Origin: Ustilaginoidea virens
Lineage: Eukaryota > Ascomycota > Sordariomycetes > Hypocreales > Clavicipitaceae
DNA length: 64,000 nt
Direction: 5' to 3'
NCBI RefSeq assembly: GCF_000687475.1
Contig: NC_057317.1
Location: forward strand, 2,790,001-2,854,000
How positions within the stretch are numbered: the stretch's first letter is position 1; the number at the start of each line of letters is the position of its first letter. Below the pieces are notes generated by a model. It saw only the letters and a program-made list of their open reading frames with translations, did no database searches and was not told the DNA's origin. Below, in pieces: positions 44,698 through 56,450 of this stretch. The position numbers and the translations under genes are program-made.

Positions 44698-45594
44698 AGA
44701 GGCACTTTGAAGCGGAAAAGTACGCTAGAATCAAGAATATGAATATGCTTAATGAGAAATTGCTATAATGACTCGTAAGAGAGCCCGATGCTTGGTTGGC
44801 GAGGCGAGGCCTCAGTGGGGACATGTTACGAGTTTTCCGCGCCGCATGTCGGTCCCCCGTAGCTTCCTGTTCCTCCGTGATGTGTATTCATTTTTCGACA
44901 TGAGGCAAGTTAACACGTGGTGATGGTTTCGGCCAACCGGCTCATTCAACGGAGAGCTGCTGTCAGCAATGACTCCGAGAGCCTAAACGGAACGATCAGT
45001 ATGAACGGGAAAATCGCAAAAAGCTAACTCAAATATACCCCCTTTAGACATAAAAGGGAGGGGATGGGAAGACAGAGAGAGAGCACACAATGCAATGTTG
45101 ACTGGAGAGAAAATCCTCATGGTATTTCCCCACTAAATTGCAACTTGCTATTTGTCATGCAGCATTGATGATTCGAATCGATCTGATCTCTACTTCTTGG
45201 CACGGTACGGTATCAATATGTAGCTGCTGTCACTCTTTTTGAAAATGGTGCTTCTACAGGCAATAGTCAAGTCAATGATCGAATAGACTCTCCAGTCACA
45301 CCGTCCTTGACTTTCTCCTGACCTTTGGCGGTGAATTGCTGCTTGTGTCCAGCCATCAAAGCCTTGTATCCAATGTGAAAAATACAAAAATCTTCTCGTT
45401 TGATTTGACGGTGAAGCGCGCCACCCGCTCGCCTTGGTTCGCCACATGCCAAGATATCGACCCCAACCGCGAGTTGATCTTCGTCAGCCACCAATAGGCT
45501 GCACTCTCTGGCGGCCGCGAGTTGCTCTGAATCATATATGGCTTCCTGACCCCTGGATGCGAGGTTAATTATTATGCAGAGCGACAGTTGTCTT
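44698..45594. other. Intergenic
   Basis: 3' UTR of the SRRM1-like gene and promoter of the small secreted protein gene. Frames on the minus strand at 45270-45560 are open but match nothing recognisable. Confidence 0.45.
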
Positions 45595-47051
45595 CTAGTC
45601 GCTCGTCCGCTTTTCCATGCATTGAGAAATGGACGAACCGGAAGAACTGTAGCGACGTCGTCTGTTCTCCCGTTTGGTGCGGTATTCGGCCTTGACATGG
45701 TCCCGAGAGTCACTGCGCCGACGGCGGTCAGCCCCTTCAGACTCGTTGCTGTAACGGTGCTGCGGCTGCCTCGTTCGAGGCAAATTTCTGTCCCGGCTGC
45801 GAGATCTGGATCGACTGTCGGATACGGACGATGGTGATCTCTGCCTTCTTCGAGGTGAGCGGTTGCAAGAACGCGATTCTTTCCGTTTCTTGGCCGCAGG
45901 TGATCTGTGGCCAGAGGAAACGGAACGTGACTGGCGGGACCTGCTGAGGTGACGGTCATCATCGTCATCGTCATCATCATGGTCATAATCTTTTCGGCTG
46001 CGTCTCGAGCGGTAGGAACTCCCTCGGGGAGATCTAGACCTCTTTCGGGACCCGTGGTGCCGAGGCGGCGAGGGATCTCGGCGCGCAGGGCTTGAAGATG
46101 GGTTGCCATCACCAGATGCGCTTCGATCGCGCGATCTGGACCTAGACGATTCATCTCCTGAATAGGAGCGGTCGCGATGATGTCTTCGATCGCGGTCATG
46201 GTGGCGTCGTGTACTGGGAACATAACTATCGCGACCGTAAGAATCTCGCGAATCTCGGAGTTGGTGTTCTGACGGGCGACAAGCCTTTGTTGCACGATCG
46301 TGCTCTTCGCGCCTTGGTCGATTATCAAACACTTGGTGTCTGCGTCGACCCTGCCAAGTATCAGCTCGGTTATTGGGCCGGTCGCGTCGGTCTCGTTGTT
46401 TCAACTCCGAAATTTCGCGGTCCCTACGATCGGAATCTTGTCGGCGTTTGCGTGCTTCGTCGGCCGCTTTATCGGCATCTCGCTGGAACAGGAGGAAAAA
46501 AAGAAATTTGTTAGCTTTGTTGGGAGGAATGGCAATGTAGCATAGCATCGTGCCTTTTCCTGCATGAGCTCCAATTTTTTGGCTTCCAAAAGCTCCTTGG
46601 GTACGCCCTGAGGACTAGTCTGAGCGCTCAACAGGAGGTTCCATAGTTCTTTGCAGAAAGATGCCGTGTCTTTGTCCAGAAATCCAGTGAGCTGTATCTG
46701 AAGCGATCTGATGTCCGGCTGCCCAGGACCAGTGTCAGTAGCGAAGCGCACCGAAGTCGGACAACCCTCGGTATGGACGAAAGGGAACACACATTGCGGG
46801 ATCCCTCGATGAGGTTGAAGCAAAGCTCAATGACTACATCATCTTCGTTGCCTAGTATATCGGATATCTTGTTGGCAATCCACCTGGGAGGCTGAGTTAG
46901 TTCTGGCATGGGTCTGGGTGTAGAAACGAACAAAAAAAAAAGCTCACTTCTTCATGACTTGCAGGTTGACCTTCTGCATGTCAACCTTTTTGTTGAACTC
47001 GGCGGGGAATTTAGTCGACTTAAGCAGTCGCGCGTCCACTTTTGACGCCAT
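45595..47051 (-). CDS. PWI-domain SR-related splicing protein (SRRM1-like)
   Basis: Four exons on the minus strand, 47051-46948, 46883-46793, 46718-46554 and 46482-45595, give 415 aa. Residues about 15-120 form a PWI domain: VNLQVMKKWIANKISD across the first junction, NPDIRSLQIQLTGFLDKD across the second, then AKKLELMQEK. The rest is Arg/Ser/Asp-rich with RS and RD dipeptides and an eight-Asp run. PWI/SR proteins of the SRRM1 type act as splicing coactivators in the nucleus. Intron 3 (46483-46553) starts GC rather than GT (AAG-GCACGA). No GT is present where the protein must break, and a CTAAC branch point and TTCCAG acceptor are in place. It is divergent from nas2. Confidence 0.88.
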
Positions 47052-47642
47052 GCTGGATGGTTATTCGAAGCACATGCAACAATAGCGCTACCAACCTCCG
47101 ACGTGGTCGGGCAGAGAGAGGACAGGAGGAGAAAAAATAAAAAAGGTGACGTCTGGTCTGCACGGAGGAGGTTCAGGTACCACCTACCCGGAAGATACCT
47201 GCGGAAGCGCACAGACCACCACGGGCTGCTGACGCTGCCCCACCACTGCCCGCTGCTTGTCCGGGGCAAGTTGACAATTGCGACGAGAAAAGAGAAAGGA
47301 ATGCAGACTAGTGGTACTCAAGAGAGAAGTTTCATTTGAATAGGGCCTTTCTTGATCGTCAGTCTCGAAATCAACCATTTTGAGCCTTGAATAGACATGT
47401 ACTATCGGATTGATCGAATTGCTTCCGCTGTTGAGTCCCTGATCTGAGTACCCTTTCTCAACCTGCCTGCCCCAGTTGGTTAAACCAGCCCTTGAGCCAG
47501 CACGAGGCCCACGGAAAAGTTGGTCTGGTCGTCACTCACTCACCCAACGTAAGAACCTCTGGGACCCCGCAGTCACCGTTCACGCAACCGGCATTCCTCT
47601 GTTCAGAGTCCTGCGGCAAAGTTCTGGTCGCTATCGACGTCG

Positions 47643-47717
47643 ACGTCGAAACGTCGAAACGTCGAAGCGTCGAAGCGTCGAAGCGTCGAAGCGTCGAAAG
47701 CTCGAAGCGTCGAAGCG
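47643..47717. repeat. 8-bp tandem repeat (CGTCGAAG)n
   Basis: About nine to ten copies of CGTCGAAG or CGTCGAAA lie 110-185 bp upstream of the nas2 start. Confidence 0.9.
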
Positions 47718-47827
47718 TCTGGTCTGCTACAGCAACCCGCGGCATCCACCTGCCATTCATTGCGCTACCGCTTGACCACTTCTCTTGACCACTTCGCCGC
47801 GTCGTTTGTGAGCATCTGACCGCGAGA

Positions 47828-48692
47828 ATGAACAACCTGCATGCGCCAACCGTTCCATCTGGCCCTACCACCAGTGCCGCCACAAATGGCAACGCGGGGC
47901 CTTTGAGCTTTGCTGAGCTCCAACGGAAGAAAAACGACCTCGAGGAAGAGCTCAAGGCTCTTGGGGGCGTCCTAGAATCAGTACCCAACACACCACGTCC
48001 CAGTTGTTTACCATTTGAGGACGCTGACTTCTGGATAGCATGGGGTCAACATGGATACGCCGCTCCTGACCAGGGACGGCTTTCCCCGGTCAGACATTGA
48101 TGTTGCTCAAAGTGGGTCGACATGTCCTCTCGAATTCGCACGTCGCAAGTCGCATGTATTGATGCAGTGCAGTTCGAACAACCAGGGCCAGAATCATATC
48201 CCTGAAGAACGATTACAAGGATCTCACGGCAAACATTGAACGATACCTCCATCAACACTTTGCCAGCCTGGACGAGGAAGTGGACAACCCAGCTCCGCTG
48301 GACAGTTCGGTTCCATCAGCCCTTCCGGATTCTGAAATTCATACCTTGGACGAGCCATTTGCAAAGGTCAACGCCGTGGCTACGGGAAGCCCGGCGGATC
48401 ATGCGGGATTGAAGGAAGGGGATCAAATTCGCAACTTTGGATATGTGAACAAGGCCAACCACGACAGTTTGAAGAAAGTGAGCGAGTGCGTGCAGGGAAA
48501 TGAAGGAGTGAGTTTGTTTGTTCTGCCCGAAATGTCGAGATCCACCCCTCTAAAAGGTTGCAGAGAAACATTTTGATCAAGGTGTCAAGGCCAGCAGGTG
48601 TTACCCATCGCCAAGAGCTACGCCTGACTCTCACTCCAACTCGGAATTGGGGTGGCCGTGGGTTGTTGGGATGTCATATCCTCCCCTTGTAA
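47828..48692 (+). CDS. nas2: 26S proteasome assembly chaperone Nas2 (PSMD9/p27)
   Basis: Four exons, 47828-47980, 48039-48111, 48173-48507 and 48564-48692, give 229 aa. The N-terminal helical part reads SFAELQRKKNDLEEEL, then MDTPLLTRDGFPRSDIDVAQ, RTTRARIISLKNDY. A C-terminal PDZ domain has FAKVNAVATGSPADHAGLKE, GDQIRNFGYVNKANHD and the final LTLTPTRNWGGRGLLGCHIL. Nas2 binds the ATPase Rpt5 during assembly of the proteasome base. All three introns are short (58, 61 and 56 bp) and every join restores family sequence. An octamer repeat lies in its promoter. Confidence 0.94.
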
Positions 48693-49890
48693 CATTACTC
48701 GTACCAAGTTATGTCTCGTCACCCCCAAATGCAGGTAACCGACGACGACGATTGCAACAGCTTTGTCATCATGCGGTAGGTTGATGATGATGTTTTGAGG
48801 GAGGGAAAAAGAAGAAGAGGCGGTTAGGGAGTCATGTGCAACTGACATGTTCCAGGTAACTGCTAAACTGTTTGGTTTTTGAACCTTTCGTAAGCAGCTG
48901 GTTGGGCTTGTCACGATGCGCGATATCCTGCATTGGGCTTCCTACGCGCCCAAAGAAAGCTACTTTGGGGGTCGGTACCTTGTCCAGCAGAGGGTAATGC
49001 CCTGCAAAGGATGAGGGGCCATCAGGCAAAAATCCCCATGACATTTTGGGCATCGCGACCACTGGCAACTGATAGGGGGGGTGGCAGGCTGGCAGCGTAG
49101 TGGATGTCGAAGCAAGAAAGAGCTTGCATCTGGGGCCTAATGAGGGTTCAAGGAAGGAGATGATGATGGAATGTTCAGCATATATATTAAACCACCGACG
49201 CCCTGCGTGACGAGTGCCCAAAGGCCCAGCCCTATAAATTGCAAATTGCTCGCCCGTTGTTGTCACCCGTTGTTATAAAAGTCGTTCTGGCCGCTTCGAC
49301 AACATCCAGTTGGCCCTTTTCATGTGCTGAGCTGGTTGATTTGTGCAGTAAGGTAAGAGAAACCAGACATGATTTGTTTTCCCCAAAAGCTCCGCGCTGC
49401 GGATGCCATGCCTTTGTGATGTGGGAAATAAATGCCAACAAGGTCTGGTTCCTATGAGGCGGTGACTGTGACGTATCCAAAATTTGCGAAGCTGCTGGAA
49501 GGCCCCATGCACGGTAATCATCACGTGCCTGGAGCCCCCTCTCCTTGGGAGACCGAATTTTTCGTTTTTTTTTTTTTGGGCTTGCCCTGCTCCAGAAGTT
49601 CCCCGCCGCCTTTCAAAACAATCCAGGCTGACCAACCTCGTGCCAAGTTTGTCTTCTTACAGCACATCGCACGTCAGCGAGATTTCGAAGAAGAGGTATT
49701 TCAGACACCTGCTCCACTCATCGTCATCCACCCTCTACTCTCGAACTGCGCTTTTCATTTGCGATTTCAACCTTCATTTCCCCCCCAGAGTCTTGGTCGC
49801 CGTCCGTCGTCGCTTGGCTAACGCCACCCTAATAGCACCCCGCCTTGTCCCATCACGCTTTCTTGCCCAGGCCAGCTTCAAATCTTGACC
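48693..49890. other. Intergenic
   Basis: 3' UTR of nas2 and promoter of the Ran gene. C/T-rich leader sequence occupies about 49650-49885, ending in a CAATC/CTTGACC context before the start. No gene is seen. Confidence 0.5.
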
Positions 49891-50954
49891 ATGGCCACTC
49901 AACCGATTCCCACTTTCAAGCTCGTGCTTGTCGGTGACGGTGGCACCGGAAAGGTTGGTCTTCATCTACTTCGACACTGCTCTGGTTTCTGGACTGGGCT
50001 TTGGCTTTCGTTGGTAGATGGGGGAGATGGATGCCTTTGGACATCTACCCCCACTATCCCGAAATCAAGCGTCGTAACGTCGCGTCGGAGGAGGCTGGGT
50101 AGCAATGGAGAAGCTTGGAGCTGATGCTGACTGAAACTTTTTTTTTCCGCAGACCACCTTTGTCAAGCGACACTTGACTGGTGAATTTGAAAAGAAGTAC
50201 ATCGCCACCCTTGGCGTCGATGTTCACCCCCTCGGCTTCACCACAGTGAGTGGCCCATTTGAGTCGCCCGCCAGAGCGAAGAGAGGACGAAAACCCCCGG
50301 CCAGCTAATGAACGTCTTCAGAACTTCGGACAGATCCAGTTTGACGTGTGGGATACCGCCGGTCAGGAGAAGTTTGGCGGTCTCCGTGACGGGTACTACA
50401 TCAATGGCCAGTGCGGTATCATCATGTTCGACGTAACGTCCCGTATCACTTATAAGAACGTTCCGAACTGGCACCGTATGTCGCGCACCCACTGCGTACT
50501 ATTCACAATTTCAGATGCGGATTCTAATTCTCGGGTTAGGCGATCTTGTCCGTGTCTGCGAGAACATCCCCATTGTCCTCTGCGGCAACAAGGTGGATGT
50601 GAAGGAGCGCAAGGTCAAGGCCAAGACCATCACCTTCCACCGCAAGAAGAACCTCCAGTACTATGACATTTCCGCCAAGTCCAACTACAACTTTGAAAAG
50701 CCCTTCCTGTGGCTTGCCCGCAAGCTGGTTGGCAACCCGCAGCTGGTATGGTTCTTTACCTTGACGGTCCAATCTTTTCAGGTTTCCATTGAATGGGTTT
50801 GAACTAAAAACTCGCATAGGAATTTGTCGCCGCCCCCGCGTTGGCCCCCCCCACAGCCCAAGTTGACGAGTCGCTTATGGAGGAGTACCGCAAGGAGATG
50901 GAGCAGGCCGCTCAACACCCTCTGCCTGGTGAGGCTTCCGATGAAGACTTGTAA
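49891..50954 (+). CDS. gsp1: Ran GTPase (GSP1)
   Basis: Five exons, 49891-49953, 50153-50245, 50322-50475, 50540-50745 and 50820-50954, give 216 aa, exactly the length of Ran. G motifs: P-loop GDGGTGKT (interrupted by intron 1 after the Lys), switch [24 protein letters not shown], and [12 protein letters not shown]. The acidic C-terminus EDL is present. Ran drives nuclear import and export and spindle assembly. Intron 1 (199 bp) is the longest; the others are 64-76 bp. The start gives [15 protein letters not shown]. Confidence 0.98.
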
Positions 50955-51046
50955 ATGGGTTTGCCGTCCACTACGGGATTGTTCACATCTTTTGTTGGAA
51001 GGTATTACGACATGGGCTCAGCTTGAAGTCGACCTGTCTTGGGGAG

Positions 51047-51079
<33 letters not shown>

Positions 51080-53521
51080 GTGGCTGCGAGGTGGCAATTG
51101 TGCGGCCGGGATGACCATTTAGGAAGAAGGGACGGCAATTCTCTCAAAGTTTTAACAGCGTGTTTGGAAAAGGGCAACCCATACCCGTAACGCCTCGGTT
51201 CGGGGTAACATCGCGGCACGCTGCTATGGCCCGGAGCAGATATCAGTTAGTTGGTAGACTACACACCCAAAATATTAACCTCGCCAAGCCCGATAATGTA
51301 TTGAGGCAGTTTTCTGCGCGCGTTTGTTGGGGTGACGGTATACGGAGTAGCCGGCTGACGGTATCCCGTTCGCTTCCTCGACGGGTGAGGGAGGCTGTAT
51401 TTTTTATTCAGCGCAGCTGCCTGCAGTTATCAGAATCGCTACTCTGCAGACTAGCATTCTGATGCTGATACTGCCGCTGATACTGCCGCTGATACTGCCG
51501 CTGATACTGCCGTTGTCACGTCTTGCAAGTGGCATCGACGTGCAGCATGCAGCGTTTGCCGTAGCTTTGTACAAGGAGAGATTTTGCACTTGAAACCCCG
51601 AGATGAAGCAGCTGACATTTGACATTTCAGTAGGCGAGAAGGCGCCACATGCAATAAAACATGACACCAATAACCAATAGCTAAGAGCAGAGGAAGGTTG
51701 GGGATGGTCAGGTCGCTTCCTGGATTCGGGCGCCATATTGTCCTTGTCCAGCGCAGGTTGGTGCCGAAGGTGGACGGACAGGCTGGCCTCGGCAGCCACA
51801 ATAACGTGACAAGTCCCGCCCGACAGGTGAGGCCTACGGAGTATACGGTTGAAATCCCGGCTGGGTCCAAGCCGATGCATATACGGAGTACTCCGTACCC
51901 CGTACCTAGGTAGGTACCCAGGAGAGTCGGGGCGATGGAAGTGGTCTGGATGGAAAAGAGGTTGGGTCTTGGTGGTCGGTCGGTCGGTCGGTTGGGTGGT
52001 TGGGCGGTTGGGATTCCCAGCCTGGGACTTGGGACGATTTGGGAGAAAATCGGGCCGCGTCGCGTCTACCATGGATCCACCGTATCCACCATGGCATGAC
52101 GACGGCGGACCAGCGCATCCAATGGCGAGGGGCGGCAAAGGTCGGTGAGCTTGGCGGGGGGCAGGGCAGCCTTTAGCAGAAGGCCACGGAGCCTCGTCCA
52201 GCGGACAATTGAATTTGAATGCAATGGCAAAGGGCTGGTTCTTTTTGTCTGGTGGCTGCCTATGCACCACCGCGCGATGCAAGTCCAGTCCAGATCAGCA
52301 GGCAGCTAGCTGGTGGCAGTGCCGGGCGAGATGTGCATCCGAGATGTTCATCCGAGGTGAGCATCGCAAGAAATTAAAAACTCAAGCTGTTAATTGGAGC
52401 AAGCACAGCTACGGGTAGGGGTAGCCATGGTGATGGGTGATGGCTGGTTGTTTTTCCACCGGGCGGGGCATAGGTACCTACCATGGCATGTACCAGACGC
52501 ACCGTAGGCATGGAAAGGTACAACTTATAGAACCAGTTCCCTGCATGACCGCCCAGCTGCCTGCCTCACAACTGCACTGGGGAACGGGGCACGTTACCTA
52601 AGGTGCGCCTCTTAACCTACCAGCTTATAGGTACTTGTACGCTACCTAGGTACCTAGGTACTGCTACTAGCACGCTACCTGGTGCTCCGTACCTCCTGAC
52701 AACACAAACGCTGGCACGCGTGTTGACTTACTTCCCCTTTTGGACATGGCGACGCCAATGGCACGACGTGATTTGCCGCTCTCTGAGAACACGGAACACG
52801 GAACTTGGCGAGTGCAGAGGTATCGAGACGAGGTCAGGATTGACTGCCTCTGTGCAGGCAGTCCATTAACTGTCGACTCCCATCTTCATCTCACAGATTT
52901 CTCTTTGATTCAGTAATCTGCCCCCGTGGCCCAATAAGTCAGTCTTCTGACTGATCTGGCAGGAGGCAGAAACCCCGTTCCCTCAGCTCCCCTCAGCTCC
53001 CCTCAACTCCCCTCAACTCCCCTCAACTCCCCCGATGAGACACACAAAAAAAAAAAGTGCCCTCTGCAGCTCTGCTCCGTCTTGGGCGGGCTTTTCTTTT
53101 CATCCATGCACGCTTTACACGTACCCGGCATGCAGGTACCGGTACGCGCCTGTACCCCAGCCAATACACAGCCTATACGCAGCCTGCCTTTACCTTGCTC
53201 ATTCCTTGACCAACTCCACGTCCACGTCCCACGACCTGCATGCACTGCACGCGCACGCTTCTTGAGCCGGCTCGACGTCTTTCTCCTTGCTGTATTTATT
53301 TTCCTCCTCCCCCGGCCCCAACCTTGCCGCCTATCCTGCAGATTCTCTCGCCATCCAAGCCTGTCTACTCCGTACTCTGCATAGCGTGACGGCAGCGTCC
53401 AGTGATGCGTCTCCGCTCGTCGTCGTCTTGATCACCACCACCACCACCACCACCACCACCACCACCACCACCATCATCACCACGGCTTCCTTCTTCCGTC
53501 TCTGCCTTCCGCCGCGCCTCC
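50955..53521. other. Intergenic with many simple repeats
   Basis: About 2.6 kb without a supported gene. It holds a T29 run (51051-51079), GCTGATACTGCC repeats (51470-51515), a GGTC/GGTT repeat (51977-52012), CCTAGGTAC words (51903-51920, 52643-52662), a 10-bp CTCCCCTCAA repeat (52980-53031) and an ACC repeat (53437-53472) just before the homeobox gene. Confidence 0.5.
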
Positions 53522-55638
53522 ATGTCGACGACAACTACGTCGCCGCCCGTGGCTCTCGTTTCAATAGAGCAATTGCCACGAGCCGACTCCCCTAGCCATT
53601 TTGATGCTTCTTCAACGTCACGGACCTCGTTCGAGCTTACGACGCATGATGCAGAAGTGGAGAAGCATCCTAGAGGGAAAAGAAAGAGGACCGCGTATGC
53701 TTGATCCCGTCGTCCCACGTTCCATTGCCTCAATTCCGTCGCCAGTGTCTGAGAAGGACGTTTCGAAACTAATGAGGCATTCGGCTCACTTAGTGCCAAG
53801 GACAAGATGGTTCTCGAGGAAGCGTACCGAAACAACCCAAAGCCCGACAAGCAAGCGCGTCTAGACATTGTGCATCGCGTCTCACTCAACGAAAAAGAGG
53901 TCCAAGTGCGCTTGACCCATGCAGAGCTACCCACCTCTTCCCTCTTCCCCTCGAGACACTCCACACTCCACCCATGCTAAACACCACAAGACGCGTAGAC
54001 GCGTACCCGTGCCGTCAACGTCCTGTCATGATCCAATACGCTGACGCACTTGATTTTTTTTTTTTTTTTTTTTTTTTCAGATCTGGTTCCAGAACAGACG
54101 ACAAAACGACCGCAGGAAATCGCGTCCTCTCTCGCCGGAAGAGCTTGCTGCCCTCCGCTTTGGTGGCATGCAGCATATATCTTCTGACCTCGTCACTTCT
54201 CCGGATGGCCTCATCGCTACCGACGCTCTCGACAGGTCCTTCCCGACTTCCGATCCGGGCGTCTCACGGCCTTCAGAATCAGATCCTGCATCACCTTCGC
54301 TCGGGCCGGCTAAACGCGAGCTGACTCGATCGTACTCTGACGTGGTCGTTGCCACTCCCAGACACCGCGGAGCTTCTCCGCCGCAGAGTCGGACCCACGA
54401 GGCATCCTCTCGGAGATCCGACGATAGCTTTGAATCCCTGTCTCGCTCATTCTCCAACCCTGTTGGCTATCTTGCCAACCGGTGGAACTTGGGAAGCTCA
54501 TTCTCTACACCTTCAACCCTTGGTCGTGGCGTCGACGATTCTCTCAGGTATGAGATTGGCCTTGGAAAAAAAAATAGGGGGGGCAATCACAACGCCCGTC
54601 GTCGGGTGTATATCATGGCTATGACATTAACGATTCCCGACCAGGCTTGAACCGTTCCAACCCTCATCTTGCTCATCCGACAAGACAGACAGTTCCAGGA
54701 GCAAGTCTCAGTCCCGGTTTCGCTTATCCTTGTCTTTAGAGGGCAAAGCCGAGCTAATCTCGCACCACCAAACATCCCCTTCGCGTCAGTCACCATCACT
54801 ATCGCCGCCTTTACTGTTTTCGAGTGCCCAGCCTCGGCAACGGGCCGGTCTATCGCGAAGCCATAGTGCCCTACCGAGCGTTACCCTTCCTCCCATCACT
54901 GCCTTGACCAACTCCCTACCTCCGCGGCTTCCCCGCGGACGCTCTCGAGATGTACAGGCTTGGGAATCTTGCGCGGACTCGGAGAAGCGGGATGAGCTGA
55001 TGGCTCAGGCTGAGCATGAGTCGAGCGGTTCTGCCATTGCTGCCATTAGCCTTCTGAGGTCGTCGAGCGGCATCTTGCAACCTAGTTCGGCAAAGCGCAA
55101 CGCATCCGTGTCTCGACCTCCACGACCGCATCAAGCGAAGAAGGCCAAACTCAGCCGGGCTAGTTCGACATTTGCGCGCTTGGAAACCGGGAAACCGGCA
55201 GTCGATCCGGAAAAGCTCCGTCAGAACACGGCCGGCAAGGTCAATGTATCAATGCTTGTGTCTCCCACGGATTCTGACAAGGAGAACTGGAGCCCGGACG
55301 AGGACGGCACTCCTCACCGAGGCCATCGCCGACAGCCATTGCCTGGCAGACCAGAATTCAAGAGCACAAATCCGCGGCGTGCCGGGCGCGTCTTGCGAGA
55401 CCAAAAAGTCCCACCGATGCTCGGAAATCGCGCCAACACGGCACCTTGCCGCCCCTCTTTGGCCACCTCCAAAGCCAGTCCCAGCGTCAGGATTTTTGAA
55501 GATGGGAACCCTGGGCAGCGAAACCGCCGCGAAGATGACGTTGAGAGATTTATGCGAGGCGAGGTCAGCCCCAGCAAGAAACCAGACATGGACTGTGTCG
55601 CCGGTCTGCTTTCCCTCAGCCAAGGAGCATGGAGATGA
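53522..55638 (+). CDS. Homeobox transcription factor (Yox1-like)
   Basis: Four exons, 53522-53694, 53794-53905, 54081-54547 and 54645-55638, give 581 aa. The homeodomain, residues about 52-112, is spread over three exons: GKRKRTAAKDKMVLEEAY, NNPKPDKQARLDIV, NEKEVQIWFQNRRQNDRRK. The WFQNRR recognition helix is intact. The rest is Ser/Pro-rich with a basic KAKLSRASSTF-like patch and SDKENWSPDEDGTPH. Related fungal proteins are annotated as Yox1-type repressors of cell-cycle genes; that function is inferred here. Intron 2 (175 bp) ends in a 24-T run before its CAG acceptor. Intron 1 has a CTAAT branch point and uses the TTAG at 53793. Confidence 0.88.
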
Positions 55639-55686
55639 AAGGACATTGACATAATGATGGACCAACCCATGGGACTGGTAGCATCG

Positions 55687-55718
<32 letters not shown>

Positions 55719-56450
55719 CAATTTCTTCGCGCACCCTGCCAGCACGCAGTTTTGGAGCAATTGAGAATAAAAAACAAACGTACAAAGGAGACGGGGAAAC
55801 GAGCAAACTTTGATGACTATTACCAAATCTTTGGCAGGCGTTGTGTGCTTCAGGATGGAACGGGGGAGACGTAAGACGCCGAGGAAAGGAAGGAAGAAAA
55901 AGAGGAAAAGACCAAGAGAACGGGGGTGCGGAGAGAGACCATTTTTGTATTGCATTTCCCCCTCATGTTCACATCTTCCATGGCTGAACAGGACCGGGAG
56001 GCGGGGCTGCTGTGTTTGGGGGGGATATTTTTGTTTTCTACATCTTGTTGATTTCCCTGCTTTTTTCTTTGGCGGCCATTCTGAAGGACGATTTTTGCCG
56101 CGTTTTGATTTCTTTCTGCCGGACTGGCTGGAGGTCCGGGTGGGAAATGGCAGGCACTTGAAATGCACATGGCTGATTGCCGCAATCTTGGGAGCCGCTT
56201 GGGCAGAGCAGCTACGGCAGAGCATGCCGTTCGTGATTTTTCAAGCGCGTGCGTTTCAATGTGCCGTGGCATGGAATCGAGGCTGCCGACGTGCAAGAGT
56301 CCCCTGTAAAAACTCGGCATTTACATTCGTGGCTAGTTCATCAAGCCGTGTTACACTATACAGTCTGCGATACCTCGGCAGCAAGCAGCAGCCGCAGCCG
56401 CAGCAGCAGCAGACGCAGCAGCAGGGGCACATGCTCTTCCTCGTCGCCAT
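55639..56450. other. Convergent intergenic region
   Basis: It lies between the homeobox gene (+) and NAD kinase (-). A T28 run (55691-55718) and a CAG/CCG repeat (56391-56425) are present. No gene is seen. Confidence 0.5.

Noticed and set aside
45270..45560. Open frame on the minus strand downstream of the SRRM1-like gene (AAARECSLLVADEDQLAV)
   Set aside because: No start, no splice link to the upstream gene in the right phase, and no known domain.
52921..52985. tRNA-like stretch with GTGGCCCAAT and a TCTTCTGA hairpin
   Set aside because: It resembles an A box and anticodon arm, but the anticodon loop is the wrong size, there is no B box (GGTTCGA type) and the acceptor stem does not pair.
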